Source: an uncultured Collinsella sp.
Lineage (GTDB): Bacteria > Actinomycetota > Coriobacteriia > Coriobacteriales > Coriobacteriaceae
Reading direction: 5' to 3'
DNA: 64,000 nt
Assembly: GCA_947642445.1 (NCBI GenBank)
Contig: CANRSF010000010.1
Span: 1-64,000 of the forward strand
Position numbers and translations under genes: made by a program. The notes under the pieces are model-generated. The model did not search any database and was not told the origin of the DNA. It saw nothing but the letters and a program-made list of their open reading frames with translations. Of the stretch, positions 42,276 through 51,172 are shown one piece after another. Numbering within the stretch: the stretch's first letter is position 1; each line of letters opens with the position of its first letter.

Positions 42276-43331
42276 GTGGACGGGCACGTGCAACATGACG
42301 GCTTTGGCCGCGATATCAACTACCTGCGCATTGCCGTTACCGACAAGTGCAATTTCCGCTGCATCTACTGCATGCCGGCCGATGGCGTGGCGCCCCGTGT
42401 ACACGACGAGCTACTCAGCGCCGAGGAAATCGCCCGCTTTGTGCGCCTGGTAGCGGGGGAGGGCATTCGCCGCGTACGCCTGACGGGCGGCGAGCCGCTG
42501 GTCAGCCGCCGTATCATTCCGCTCATTCGCGACATCCGCGCGATCCCGCAGATCGAGGACATCTCGCTTACCACCAATGGCGCCCTGCTGCCCAAGCTGG
42601 CACCGCAGCTCAAAGATGCCGGCCTTAACCGCGTCAACATCTCGCTCGACACACTCGACCCTACGCTGTTTGGAAAGATTACGCGCCTGGGCCGGCTCGA
42701 GCAGACCATGGCTGGCATCGACGCGGCGCTGGCTTGGGGCTTTGAGCCCGTTAAGGTCAACTGCGTTGTGGTGCGCCGGCTCAACCAAGATGTGGCGGCC
42801 CTCGCGCGGCTCACGCTCGACCGTCCCATCCACCTGCGCTTTATCGAATACATGCCCATCGGCGACGAGCGCACGAGTTCGCATTGTGCCGTGGATCCGC
42901 ATGCGCCCGCGCTCAATCCCGAGTTGTGGGACGCGAGCGATACCGTGCCGAGTGACGAGCTGCGGGCGCGCATCAATGCCGGGGCCGCCGCGGCGGGACT
43001 GGGCGAGCTCGAGCCACTCGACATCACCGACGCTCCTGCCGGCGCGGGCCCTGCGCGCTACTGGCACTTTCCGGGTGCGGCGGGAACGGTCGGCTTCATC
43101 AGCGCCATGTCCAACCATTTTTGCGCGAATTGCAACCGTCTGCGCCTGACGGCCGATGGCAACGTGCGTCCGTGCCTGTTCAGCGATGCCGAGTATTCGG
43201 TGCGTGAGGCGCTTCGCCGTGGTGATGATATGCAGGTACTTTCGATTTGGCGCGATGCCGTGGCCCACAAACCGCAGGAACACGCGATAATTGAGGGCAC
43301 GCAACGATTTATGTCCCAAATCGGAGGATGA
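42276..43331 (+). CDS. moaA: GTP 3',8-cyclase, molybdenum cofactor synthesis
   Basis: A 351-residue radical SAM enzyme for the first step of molybdopterin synthesis. The N-terminal [4Fe-4S] motif is CNFRCIYC (Cys25, 29, 32), followed by RLTGGEP and TTNG. A second cluster is bound by CANCNRLRLTADGNVRPC near the C-terminus. The GTG at 42276 was chosen because GAGGGGAGG lies just upstream; an earlier GTG adds an unrelated basic stretch. The last residues do not end in the usual GG, but in QIGG followed by stop, which fits. The moaC-mobB fusion starts four bases after the stop. Confidence 0.94.
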   Translation: MDGHVQHDGFGRDINYLRIAVTDKCNFRCIYCMPADGVAPRVHDELLSAEEIARFVRLVAGEGIRRVRLTGGEPLVSRRIIPLIRDIRAIPQIEDISLTTNGALLPKLAPQLKDAGLNRVNISLDTLDPTLFGKITRLGRLEQTMAGIDAALAWGFEPVKVNCVVVRRLNQDVAALARLTLDRPIHLRFIEYMPIGDERTSSHCAVDPHAPALNPELWDASDTVPSDELRARINAGAAAAGLGELEPLDITDAPAGAGPARYWHFPGAAGTVGFISAMSNHFCANCNRLRLTADGNVRPCLFSDAEYSVREALRRGDDMQVLSIWRDAVAHKPQEHAIIEGTQRFMSQIGG

Positions 43332-43335
43332 TCAT

Positions 43336-44640
43336 ATGGCCAAGAGCAGGTACGCCGATGCCACCAAGGCCGCTCGCAGGGCCGCGATGTCTGCCCATAA
43401 AGCTTCAGCCGCGGCGAATGCTGGCGATGCCGACGCGTCCGCGCGGCCGACTGTCAGCGCTGCCACCGACACCGCCCGCGACGCCCGTCGCGACGAGCTG
43501 ACGCACGTGGACGCCAAGGGCGAGGTACGCATGGTCGACGTGTCCGACAAGGCCGAGACCCATCGCATTGCCATCGCCGAGGGCACCATCCTCATGCACC
43601 CCGAGACGCAGACCATGGTGCTGCAGGACCGCGCCAAAAAGGGCGACGTGCTTGCCTGCGCGCGCGTGGCGGGCATCATGGCCATCAAGCGCACGAGCGA
43701 CATCATTCCCATGTGCCATCCGTTGCTCATCACCAAGAGCAAGTGCGACATTGCGCCCATCGCTCCGGCGGGGACGCCGGCCGAGGACGTGCCCGAAGGC
43801 TGGGCGCCGGCGCGCGCGGACGGACAGGTTGGCTTTCACGTACTGGTTACGGCCGGCGTGACGGGCAAGACGGGTATCGAGATGGAGGCCCTGACCGGCG
43901 CGAGTGCCGCGTGTCTGACCATCTATGACATGTGCAAGGCCGTCGATCGCGGCATGGAGATCGTCGGCGTGCGCCTGCTGCACAAGGAGGGCGGTCGCTC
44001 GGGCGTGTGGGATCGTGCCGAACGCCAGGCCGCTACTGTTGAGGCCGTGGGAGCCGCGGGCAATGCACCCGCGGGCACACCCGTCGCCGTCGCGCCCGCA
44101 GCTCCGGCCCCGGCCGTCCCCGCGATCGCGTTTATCGGCTACCAAAACTCGGGCAAGACCACGCTCGTCGAGAAGGTTATCGCCGAGCTCACCCGCCGCG
44201 GCCTGCGCGTGGGTTCGCTCAAGCATCATGGGCATCACGGCTTTGATATCGACGTGCCCGCTAAGGACACCTGGCGCCATCACCAAGCCGGATCAAAGCA
44301 CGTGGGCCTCATCTGCGCCACGCGCTGGGCGGAGTACGCCGACACGCGCGAGGAGGACGAGATGCCCGCGCGCGAGCTGCTGTCGCGTTACAACGATGTC
44401 GACGTGGTGATCATCGAGGGCTACAAGACCGAGGGCTTCGACAACATCGTCGTCGCGCGCTCCGGTGTCGACCGTCTACGCGGCAAGAGCTCGCTCGACC
44501 TGGTCGACGGTCACACGCTGGCCCTTGCCTGCAACGAAGCCCTGGCGCGTCAGGCCTTCGACGCCGGCTTTGCGACCCGAGCCATCAACATCAACGACGC
44601 CCGAGCCATCTGCGACCTCATCCAAGACCACCTGACCTAA
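43336..44640 (+). CDS. Cyclic pyranopterin monophosphate synthase fused to MobB
   Basis: A 434-residue fusion. Residues 1-55 are an Ala/Asp-rich extension; residues 57-235 form MoaC (LTHVDAKGEVRMVDVSDK, then IPMCHPL and the active MEALTGASAACLTIYDMCKA), which makes cyclic pyranopterin phosphate from the MoaA product. A linker rich in Ala and Pro (about 240-262) leads to MobB, a P-loop GTP-binding protein (GYQNSGKTTL near 267, DVVIIEGYK near 355) that aids final cofactor assembly. Joining an early and a late step in one chain is uncommon. GGAGG precedes the ATG, which lies just after moaA; the two genes form an operon ending in strong hairpins. Confidence 0.92.
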   Translation: MAKSRYADATKAARRAAMSAHKASAAANAGDADASARPTVSAATDTARDARRDELTHVDAKGEVRMVDVSDKAETHRIAIAEGTILMHPETQTMVLQDRAKKGDVLACARVAGIMAIKRTSDIIPMCHPLLITKSKCDIAPIAPAGTPAEDVPEGWAPARADGQVGFHVLVTAGVTGKTGIEMEALTGASAACLTIYDMCKAVDRGMEIVGVRLLHKEGGRSGVWDRAERQAATVEAVGAAGNAPAGTPVAVAPAAPAPAVPAIAFIGYQNSGKTTLVEKVIAELTRRGLRVGSLKHHGHHGFDIDVPAKDTWRHHQAGSKHVGLICATRWAEYADTREEDEMPARELLSRYNDVDVVIIEGYKTEGFDNIVVARSGVDRLRGKSSLDLVDGHTLALACNEALARQAFDAGFATRAININDARAICDLIQDHLT

Positions 44641-44677
44641 AACCTGCCAAAAAGGGACAGGTTTATTTTGGCAGGTT
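44641..44677 (+). terminator. Hairpin terminator of moaA-moaC/mobB
   Basis: AACCTGCCAAAA pairs with TTTTGGCAGGTT around AGGGACAGGTTTA, directly after the stop. The loop shares the GGGACAGG core of family C. Confidence 0.75.
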
Positions 44678-44685
44678 TTATCTGG

Positions 44686-44735
44686 GCAAACGTCATTTCC
44701 ACCACAAAGGGGCCAGGCACCTTTGTGGTGGTTTT
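44686..44735. repeat. Family C hairpin, copy 2, left 50-bp direct repeat
   Basis: GCAAACGTCATTT followed by the CCACCACAAAGG/CCTTTGTGGTGG hairpin with a GGCCAGGCA core. All 50 bases recur at 46258-46307, on the other side of the MFS gene. Confidence 0.9.
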
Positions 44736-44741
44736 TTTTCT

Positions 44742-44778
44742 TTGGTAGATTTTTGGGACATGCCTTAAAATCTACCAA
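44742..44778. repeat. Family C-like hairpin with different stem
   Basis: TTGGTAGATTTT pairs with AAAATCTACCAA around TGGGACATGCCTT. It is the third hairpin in a row; the central GGGACA is kept while the stem is unrelated to its neighbours. The rest of the gap to 44906 shows nothing more. Confidence 0.65.
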
Positions 44779-44906
44779 GTAGTTCATGCTGGGCGGAAAG
44801 ACGGAAGGGGTTCGATGCGACCCTAGTCAGGCATACGGATAGATTGAGCCAATGGACAGCGGATGAATGGCCGCTGCCCGCTATTCGTATGCGATAAGGA
44901 GCACCC

Positions 44907-46187
44907 ATGCCCACGCTTGTATTCCCAAAAGTCCGCTCGTCGCTGTCCGTGCAGGCCAAGCGCCTGGTGGCGATGCGCTTTCTCATCTACACCGGGTTTC
45001 AGACCAGTTATTTTATCGGCGTTATCGGAACACTCACCTATGCAGACGATGCCTCGGTCGTCGCGACATCGCTGGCCGTCCTGTTTATGAATGTATTTGT
45101 GATCCTGGGATCCTTTGCGGGCGGCGCTGCGCTCGACGCATGGGGTCCGCGCCACCATTTCTTGCTGAGCATCGTCGGCACGCTTGCAACTGGCACGGCA
45201 ATCATCGCCTTTGGTAGCGCGACCGGCGTCGTCCTGCTCGGCGCGGTGTTTCTGGGCTTTACGATGGGATTCGCCCAGCCCATTGCCACGTCCTATCCGG
45301 CCTACCTCACCGACGATCCTGTCGAGCTCAAAGACATCAATTCCGCCATCGCCATGTTCTCAAACGTGAGTATTATCGTCGGACCCACGTTGGGCGGCTT
45401 TGTCGCGGCGGCTGCGTCGTCGCGCGCGGTGTTTGTGCTTATGATGCTCTTTACCGTGCTGGCGTTCGTCGTCGGTTGGGGCTTTAGGCCGCAGACCAGC
45501 CATGTCGCCGGGGATGCGGATGCCGATTCGGCAGAGGAAGGGGAGCGTGCGGGACAAAGCTCCAACCCCAGCACGTCCGCCCGCGCCACCTTCGCAGCCA
45601 GCATCAAGACAGTCTTCACCAACAGCGTCCTCGCCCTGCTGTTTTGTATCATTTTTCTTTCGAACTTTGGCTACGGGGCCTTCGATCCGCTCGAGTCGTT
45701 TTTCTATCGCGATGTCCTGCACGTCGGCGTTGAGTGGATGGGCTGGCTTTCGTCGGCCTGCGGTGTGGGCGCGGTGCTGGGCGCCGTGGTTGCGCTTCGG
45801 ATGCCGCCGCACCTGGTCAACCTTAAAACACTGCTCGTGGCGCTCATGTCCGTGGGCCTGGGAAGCCTGCTCTATGTGGGGACACCGTACGTGGGCGTGG
45901 CTCTTGTCGGCCAGATTGCACTGGGCATAGCTTGGGGCATCGTCAACCCGCTCCACAACACTATCGTGCAAACGACGGCTCCGCTCGAGCAACTCGGTCG
46001 CGTGAACTCGGTCATGGGCTTTGGCAACATGTTCGCCGGCGTGGCCCCGCTGGCGATTGCCCCGTGGCTGGCGGCGACATTTGGCGTGCAGCAGACGCTC
46101 GTAGGGGCGGGCATGGTCGTGACGGCAGTTCCCGCGGCGTTGCTGCTGTTTGGACGTCGGCATCTGGATCGTGCCGCAAAGCAGTAA
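44907..46187 (+). CDS. MFS transporter (exporter-like)
   Basis: A 426-residue major facilitator protein with about twelve hydrophobic helices in two halves. Helix 2-3 loop carries GGAALDAWGPRHH, the usual GxxxDxxGxR pattern; the central cytoplasmic loop is acidic and Ser-rich. It resembles macrolide-efflux or enterobactin-exporter-like MFS proteins, but the substrate is unknown. AAGGAG precedes the ATG at 44907. It stands alone between two identical 50-bp repeats and is followed within a few bases by a family A palindrome, so it may be a recent or exchangeable insertion. Confidence 0.85.
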   Translation: MPTLVFPKVRSSLSVQAKRLVAMRFLIYTGFQTSYFIGVIGTLTYADDASVVATSLAVLFMNVFVILGSFAGGAALDAWGPRHHFLLSIVGTLATGTAIIAFGSATGVVLLGAVFLGFTMGFAQPIATSYPAYLTDDPVELKDINSAIAMFSNVSIIVGPTLGGFVAAAASSRAVFVLMMLFTVLAFVVGWGFRPQTSHVAGDADADSAEEGERAGQSSNPSTSARATFAASIKTVFTNSVLALLFCIIFLSNFGYGAFDPLESFFYRDVLHVGVEWMGWLSSACGVGAVLGAVVALRMPPHLVNLKTLLVALMSVGLGSLLYVGTPYVGVALVGQIALGIAWGIVNPLHNTIVQTTAPLEQLGRVNSVMGFGNMFAGVAPLAIAPWLAATFGVQQTLVGAGMVVTAVPAALLLFGRRHLDRAAKQ

Positions 46188-46252
46188 AAACCATCACAAC
46201 ATTCGATGAAAATCGCGATTTTGCCAAAAAACATCGAATGTTGTGATGGTTT
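46188..46252. repeat. Family A 65-bp palindromic repeat, copy 3
   Basis: It starts at the base after the MFS stop codon. The arms equal those of copy 1; the centre (GCGATTTTGCC) is in the opposite orientation to copies 1 and 2. Confidence 0.88.
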
Positions 46253-46257
46253 GGCCC

Positions 46258-46307
46258 GCAAACGTCATTTCCACCACAAAGGGGCCAGGCACCTTTGTGG
46301 TGGTTTT
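46258..46307. repeat. Family C hairpin, copy 3, right 50-bp direct repeat
   Basis: Identical over 50 bases to 44686-44735, five bases after the family A copy. It lacks the long T-run that follows copy 2. Confidence 0.9.
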
Positions 46308-46396
46308 GCTTTGAGGGGCCGCGCCCGCGCCTTGGTATACCATGCACGCCGTTCACGAATACGCCCCACACCGCCGCGCAACCCAGAAAGGCCCCC

Positions 46397-47218
46397 ATGG
46401 ACACCACCTTCAGCCACATCAAAGCCGTGTTCTGCGATATCGACGGTACGCTGCTCACGAGCCAGCACACGGTGTCCCCGCGCACCGTGGCGGCGATCCG
46501 CGCCCTGCGCGAGCGTGGCGTGCTCTTTGGCCTGTGCACCGGGCGCGACGCCCATGCAACCGAGGCCATGTACGAGCTCTGGGGCATCGAAGGCCTGGTG
46601 GACGTGCTCGTGGGCTGCGGTGGCGCCGAGGTCATCGACCGCGCGTACGACATCAACGAGCTGAGCTATCCGCTGCCGGGCGAGACCATCGCGCGCATCT
46701 GCAAGCACATGGCGGACCTTCTGGCAACACCCGTCTGCCCCCGAGACGGCGTGTTCTACGTGCCCGAGAGCAACGCGTGCGTCGAGCACCTGTCACGCGT
46801 CGACGGCGTGCCCTACCAGGTGGTCGATTTTGCCGAGTTCTTGCGCGAGCCGCAGCCCAAGGTGATGTTTACCATGGCGCCCGAGGTAATGCCGCGGGTG
46901 ATTGAGCGGGCGTCGACGTTTGCCGATAACACTGTTAAGGCGGCGGCTCTGCAAACCACGCAGCGGCTCTACGAGTTCATGGATCCGCGCGTGTCCAAGA
47001 CGCGCGGCCTTGGGCGCGTGGCGGAGCTCAACGACATGGAGCTCCAGAACATCTGCGTGTTTGGCGATGCGGACAACGACACCTGCATGGTGGCTGACGC
47101 CGGCGTTGGCGTGGCCATGGCAAACGGCAGCGCCGCCACCCGCGCCGCCGCCGATTTTGTAACCGTCAGCAACGACGAAGACGGCATTGCGATCTTTGTC
47201 GAGGAACATCTGCTGTAG
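46397..47218 (+). CDS. HAD-superfamily hydrolase, Cof/IIB type
   Basis: A 273-residue HAD phosphatase. Motif I is FCDIDGTLL near residue 13, motif II is GLCTGRD near 50, and motif III/IV is CVFGDADNDTCMVADAGVGVAMANG near the C-terminus. A type IIB cap sits between. These enzymes dephosphorylate sugar phosphates, flavin or pyridoxal phosphates with broad range; the substrate here is unknown. AGAAAGG precedes the ATG at 46397. Confidence 0.88.
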   Translation: MDTTFSHIKAVFCDIDGTLLTSQHTVSPRTVAAIRALRERGVLFGLCTGRDAHATEAMYELWGIEGLVDVLVGCGGAEVIDRAYDINELSYPLPGETIARICKHMADLLATPVCPRDGVFYVPESNACVEHLSRVDGVPYQVVDFAEFLREPQPKVMFTMAPEVMPRVIERASTFADNTVKAAALQTTQRLYEFMDPRVSKTRGLGRVAELNDMELQNICVFGDADNDTCMVADAGVGVAMANGSAATRAAADFVTVSNDEDGIAIFVEEHLL

Positions 47219-47233
47219 CGCCGGGGGAGAACC

Positions 47234-47264
47234 CCCGCAATGGGGACAGGCGCCTTTGTGGTGG
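47234..47264. repeat. Family C hairpin, copy 4 (degenerate left arm)
   Basis: CCGCAATGGGGACAGGCG followed by CCTTTGTGGTGG. The left arm is decayed and pairs poorly. The space from here to 47722 is AT-rich and non-coding, with a GGTCGATTTTCGACC hairpin near 47430 and the pilus promoter. Confidence 0.65.
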
Positions 47265-47627
47265 CCTCAGGCGATTTGGGCGAATTGATGCCTAAAATCT
47301 GCGCGATAATTCAAATATAGTTGTCTGAACATCATTCCTCTAACCACCGGTGGGTTAAAGATATTCTCATCAGTTTGGTAGGATATTCCTTCCGGTTAAT
47401 AATCTACCGTTCACGGTCGATTTTCGACCGTTCACAGGATGTTTGCTCTTGAGCAAAAGGTTGTGCAAATAAATAAAATGCTATTAAAAAACTGATAACT
47501 AACTTAATTACCAGTAGAAACAGATATTTTATAGCGAATAAACGAAGGCAAATCTAAACAATTGTCAAGAGAATTAAGAACTTGCACAAAAATGTCGGTT
47601 TTGCTGCTCAGATATTTAAACAATCGT

Positions 47628-47633
47628 TATAAT
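47628..47633 (+). promoter_or_regulatory. Probable -10 box of the pilus operon
   Basis: TATAAT lies 90 bases before the adhesin start in a strongly AT-rich stretch. No convincing -35 box is found at 17 bases, which suggests an activator or an extended element. Confidence 0.5.
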
Positions 47634-47722
47634 TGCATCACTTAGCGAGCGCAATTACAGATTGCGCAGATACGTTTGATAGGGAAAGAGCAAGATCGCG
47701 GTCTCTTGGGGAGGAGACATCG

Positions 47723-50700
47723 ATGAAAGCGAATTCGGACAAATCTAAGCAGAGTAATAAAGCGACGCGCCGTGTACTGGCAGGCGTTTTGTGCGGAGCC
47801 TCCGTTTTGAGCCTGGTACTGTCGCTCGTCATGCCCCCGATCTCGCAGGCCATTGCCAACGATGCCCAGACGGTTTCTACCGAGGAAACTGTGATGGGGG
47901 GGGGTTCCTCAAGTGAGTCTACTGGTATAGACAACAGTACTAACGGGGATGCCGGCACAGACGCCGAAAACCAGAACAGCGACGATGCTGCGAGCGACGA
48001 CGACGCTCGGCCGGAGGAGCAGTCCAAGGACGAGTCGCAGGCGGAAGATAATGATGCGATGGATGTTAACGCTGTCGCGTCAGCCGAGGAGGCTGCAGAG
48101 AGCGAAGAGACAACCACAGCTATTACTAACATTACTAACGCCGATGATTTGTCAGCTAAGCTTCAAGGCGTTGGGGAAAACCAAACTGCCCGCTTCGAGC
48201 TCACAGCTGATATTGACTATGCTGGTGAAATCAAACTTGAGAAGAGCGGCAGCAATATAACGCTGAACTTAAACGGTCATAAGATCAAGTGCTTGAACAC
48301 CGACAAGCCGTTATTTGATGTTGCTAACGGCGCAACACTTACAATTAAGGACGAAATTAAGGACTCCGCGCCGGTGACTGAGACGGTCAACGATGTCCAA
48401 CAGCTGACTGATCAGGGGCAGAAGCTGGATCCCAATAATTATGGCAAGAAAGTCGAGCTAAATTACGTTGGTGGCATTCCGTCTAATCTTACCTACTACG
48501 TGACCAAATCGACTCCGAGTGGTACAGGGACAATCGAGACGCTTGTCAGACATAACGTCGATATTAAGGGCGCCATCGTGGCGTGCGACGGCAACGCAAA
48601 TCTAAAGCTCATCAATCTGTATAACAACAACGGCAAGGGTGGCACGTTTAACCTTGTGAGCGGCGTGATCACGCAAAAACAAGGCAGCAGCGTTAGCAGC
48701 TTGGTCTATGCCGAGAACGGCTCTACCGTCAACATGCGCGGCGGCTATGTGTGTGGAGCTTCTGGCTCGGGTGCGGGCGGCGGAATTGAAATACACGGTA
48801 ATTCGACCCTCGAGGTTTCCGGTGGCGTAATTGCCGGCAACAGTGCTCCTAGTGGCGGTGGTGTGTATGCTAAAGACTCCACGGTCAACATAACTAATGG
48901 CGTAATCTCCGGCAACAGCACGCTTGCTACTGGTGTTGGTTTCGGCGGCGGCACCATGGCCGAAGGCGGCAGCGTTACTGTTTCTGGTGGCTACATTACT
49001 AACAATAAATATGCCAATTACTGTGGTAACGATGGTAATGGCGATCATGGCGGTGCTGGACTTGCCGCTAAAAACGGTACTCATGTCACCATTTCGGGCG
49101 GCCAGATCACGGGCAACTATTCTGAGGAAGCCGGCGGCGGCGTCTATGTGACCGACATCGAACACCAAGGGGCGAGCTCGCGCAAGACAATGGCATGGCT
49201 CAACATTACGGGGGGAACTATTGCCTCTAACGTGAGTTTTCGCTCTGAGGGTGCCGGCATTCGCGTGGGCCAGATGGTTGACGCGATGATAAAAGGAGCG
49301 TCAAATTCAAATCCAGTCTATATCACTAATAACCACTGCATGTCTCGCTTTGACTGGGGTGGAGGCGGCATCTTCGTCCAGGGCGATTCTAAGGTCGCGT
49401 CTAATGCTGGTAGGCTATTTGTCTATAACTCCTATATAAGCAGCAATGAGGCCGGTGGCTACGGTGGCGGCGTTGCGGTTTGCCCGACGGGTAAGACTTT
49501 GGTGACAGGCACCGACGGCACGGCGATTTTCGGTAATACTTCTGCCGGAAATGAGCAAAACGCGAACGATTACGAATCCGTGAGTAATACAGGCAATAAC
49601 GGCACCCCCCATCTTTCCGGCGGTGGTCACGGTAAGGACCAGGACTCCGACGCCTACAATGCCGAAGTGTTTCGCAAAAACGGCCACGCGGACTTCTTCC
49701 TTGCGGCGGAGGGTCATACGACTCCGATCGCGGCGGTGATTGGCAAAATGCTTGGCGGCGGCGATGCTAAGTATCGGGGAAGCTTAGAGCTTCAGAAAGC
49801 CATTACTATCCCCGCTAACGGTGGCGTGCAGGTATATAACAGCATCGGCCTGAGTTCGGATGTTAAGGCTCAAGACCCCGAGGCGATCAATGCGCGAAAG
49901 GCTGCGCTAGAGGCGGGCGCGACGTTTATCACGGGCAATTATTCCTGGAACCATGGCGGCGGCATCATGTCGAACGGCGACCTGTACATGGGCGCGCCTG
50001 AGGACACGTATGTCTATCCGAGCCTCAAGCTCAAGGCGACCAAGAAGCTGGAAGGCCGCAAGCTCAATGATGGGGAGTTCTCCTTTACGGTGTATCGCAA
50101 GGATTCAGACGACCCTTTGGCTGGCACGACAGCTGGCACGACATTCAATCGCGACGTTTGCACCGAGGTTGGAACAGCAGCAAATGATGCAGAAGGCAGC
50201 ATTACGTTTGACCTTGGTGAACAATTCGCATCGAGTGGCGCGGGTAACGAAATCACATACTACTTGGTCGAAGATCCCGGTGGTGATTCTGGCATCACGT
50301 ACGACTCCAGCGTGTATAAGATTGTGGTGACGGCCGAAGATACCAAGACCTTGCTCATGTCTGTTCCGAGTAAAGAAAACTCAAGCCAACTGAAGGATCT
50401 TTACATCCATAACTACACGATTAAAAACGTCGGTGTAACCAAGTACGAATTCCGCGAGTCGTCTGGGAAGTGGGAGAACGTAAAAGCGAGGAGCAAGGTG
50501 CAGAAGAGTGGAGACTATTATCCAATTATCTGTGAGGGTGACTCCACGACTTTCACTAACAAGTTCACTCCGTACGACTCGAAGGGCTCCTGGACGCCTA
50601 TGGCGACTAAGGTCGTTGAGGGTGGCGAGATGAAGGAGTTCACGCTCCAGCTTGCGACCGACACAGATTTTACGGATATCGTTAGCAGCAAGTCCACCAC

Positions 50701-51172
50701 TGCCGACGGCGACAAGTCCCAGACCCTGAGCTTCGACAAGATTGATTACAAACTCGATCAACTCGACCAGCTCGCGTCTGGCCCCACTGGCCGTGGTGCT
50801 TCCAAGACCTTCACGTACTACGTGCGCGAGAAAGACGACGGTTCGCTGTTCTCGCACTATACGTACGACAAGTCGGTCTATCAGATTACGGTTAACGCGA
50901 CTGACGACTCTAACCACCATATCGACGTCACTGCGACCTACAAGCAGATTCAGGATCGTGATGGCAATGAAGTGACCACTGACACGCCCCACGACCTCAC
51001 CGGCAAGTCCACTCCCACCTTCACCAACACCTACTCCACCTCTTTGCCCCTTTCTGGTATGTCGGGCGTCACTCTGACGTACCTTGCCGGCGCGGCGATG
51101 CTTTGCGTCGCTGCGGCCTGGATGCACGTTCGTCGCAAGGCGAGCGCGAGGGGAGGTGAGCGTCGTGAATAA
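47723..51172 (+). CDS. Large LPXTG-type surface adhesin, probable pilus tip protein
   Basis: A 1149-residue exported wall protein. A signal peptide (hydrophobic core about residues 22-48) is followed by an acidic Ser/Asp/Glu-rich stalk to about residue 135, then a Gly/Asn/Thr-rich region to about 760 with many repeats such as VSGGVIAGNSA and ISGGQITGNYS, which suggests a right-handed beta-helix. Two Cna/SpaA-type domains follow (residues about 775-910 and 960-1100). The C-terminus has sorting signal LPLSG, a hydrophobic helix and a basic tail. It is anchored or polymerised by the sortase downstream. GGAGGAG precedes the ATG at 47723. Its first half is much poorer in GC than its neighbours, a sign of transfer. 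Confidence 0.88.
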   Translation: MKANSDKSKQSNKATRRVLAGVLCGASVLSLVLSLVMPPISQAIANDAQTVSTEETVMGGGSSSESTGIDNSTNGDAGTDAENQNSDDAASDDDARPEEQSKDESQAEDNDAMDVNAVASAEEAAESEETTTAITNITNADDLSAKLQGVGENQTARFELTADIDYAGEIKLEKSGSNITLNLNGHKIKCLNTDKPLFDVANGATLTIKDEIKDSAPVTETVNDVQQLTDQGQKLDPNNYGKKVELNYVGGIPSNLTYYVTKSTPSGTGTIETLVRHNVDIKGAIVACDGNANLKLINLYNNNGKGGTFNLVSGVITQKQGSSVSSLVYAENGSTVNMRGGYVCGASGSGAGGGIEIHGNSTLEVSGGVIAGNSAPSGGGVYAKDSTVNITNGVISGNSTLATGVGFGGGTMAEGGSVTVSGGYITNNKYANYCGNDGNGDHGGAGLAAKNGTHVTISGGQITGNYSEEAGGGVYVTDIEHQGASSRKTMAWLNITGGTIASNVSFRSEGAGIRVGQMVDAMIKGASNSNPVYITNNHCMSRFDWGGGGIFVQGDSKVASNAGRLFVYNSYISSNEAGGYGGGVAVCPTGKTLVTGTDGTAIFGNTSAGNEQNANDYESVSNTGNNGTPHLSGGGHGKDQDSDAYNAEVFRKNGHADFFLAAEGHTTPIAAVIGKMLGGGDAKYRGSLELQKAITIPANGGVQVYNSIGLSSDVKAQDPEAINARKAALEAGATFITGNYSWNHGGGIMSNGDLYMGAPEDTYVYPSLKLKATKKLEGRKLNDGEFSFTVYRKDSDDPLAGTTAGTTFNRDVCTEVGTAANDAEGSITFDLGEQFASSGAGNEITYYLVEDPGGDSGITYDSSVYKIVVTAEDTKTLLMSVPSKENSSQLKDLYIHNYTIKNVGVTKYEFRESSGKWENVKARSKVQKSGDYYPIICEGDSTTFTNKFTPYDSKGSWTPMATKVVEGGEMKEFTLQLATDTDFTDIVSSKSTTADGDKSQTLSFDKIDYKLDQLDQLASGPTGRGASKTFTYYVREKDDGSLFSHYTYDKSVYQITVNATDDSNHHIDVTATYKQIQDRDGNEVTTDTPHDLTGKSTPTFTNTYSTSLPLSGMSGVTLTYLAGAAMLCVAAAWMHVRRKASARGGERRE
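47896..47904 (+). repeat. G9 homopolymer inside the adhesin gene
   Basis: Nine G in a row encode Gly59-Gly60-Gly61 just after the signal peptide. The present length is in frame; gain or loss of one G would cut the protein short. Confidence 0.85.
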
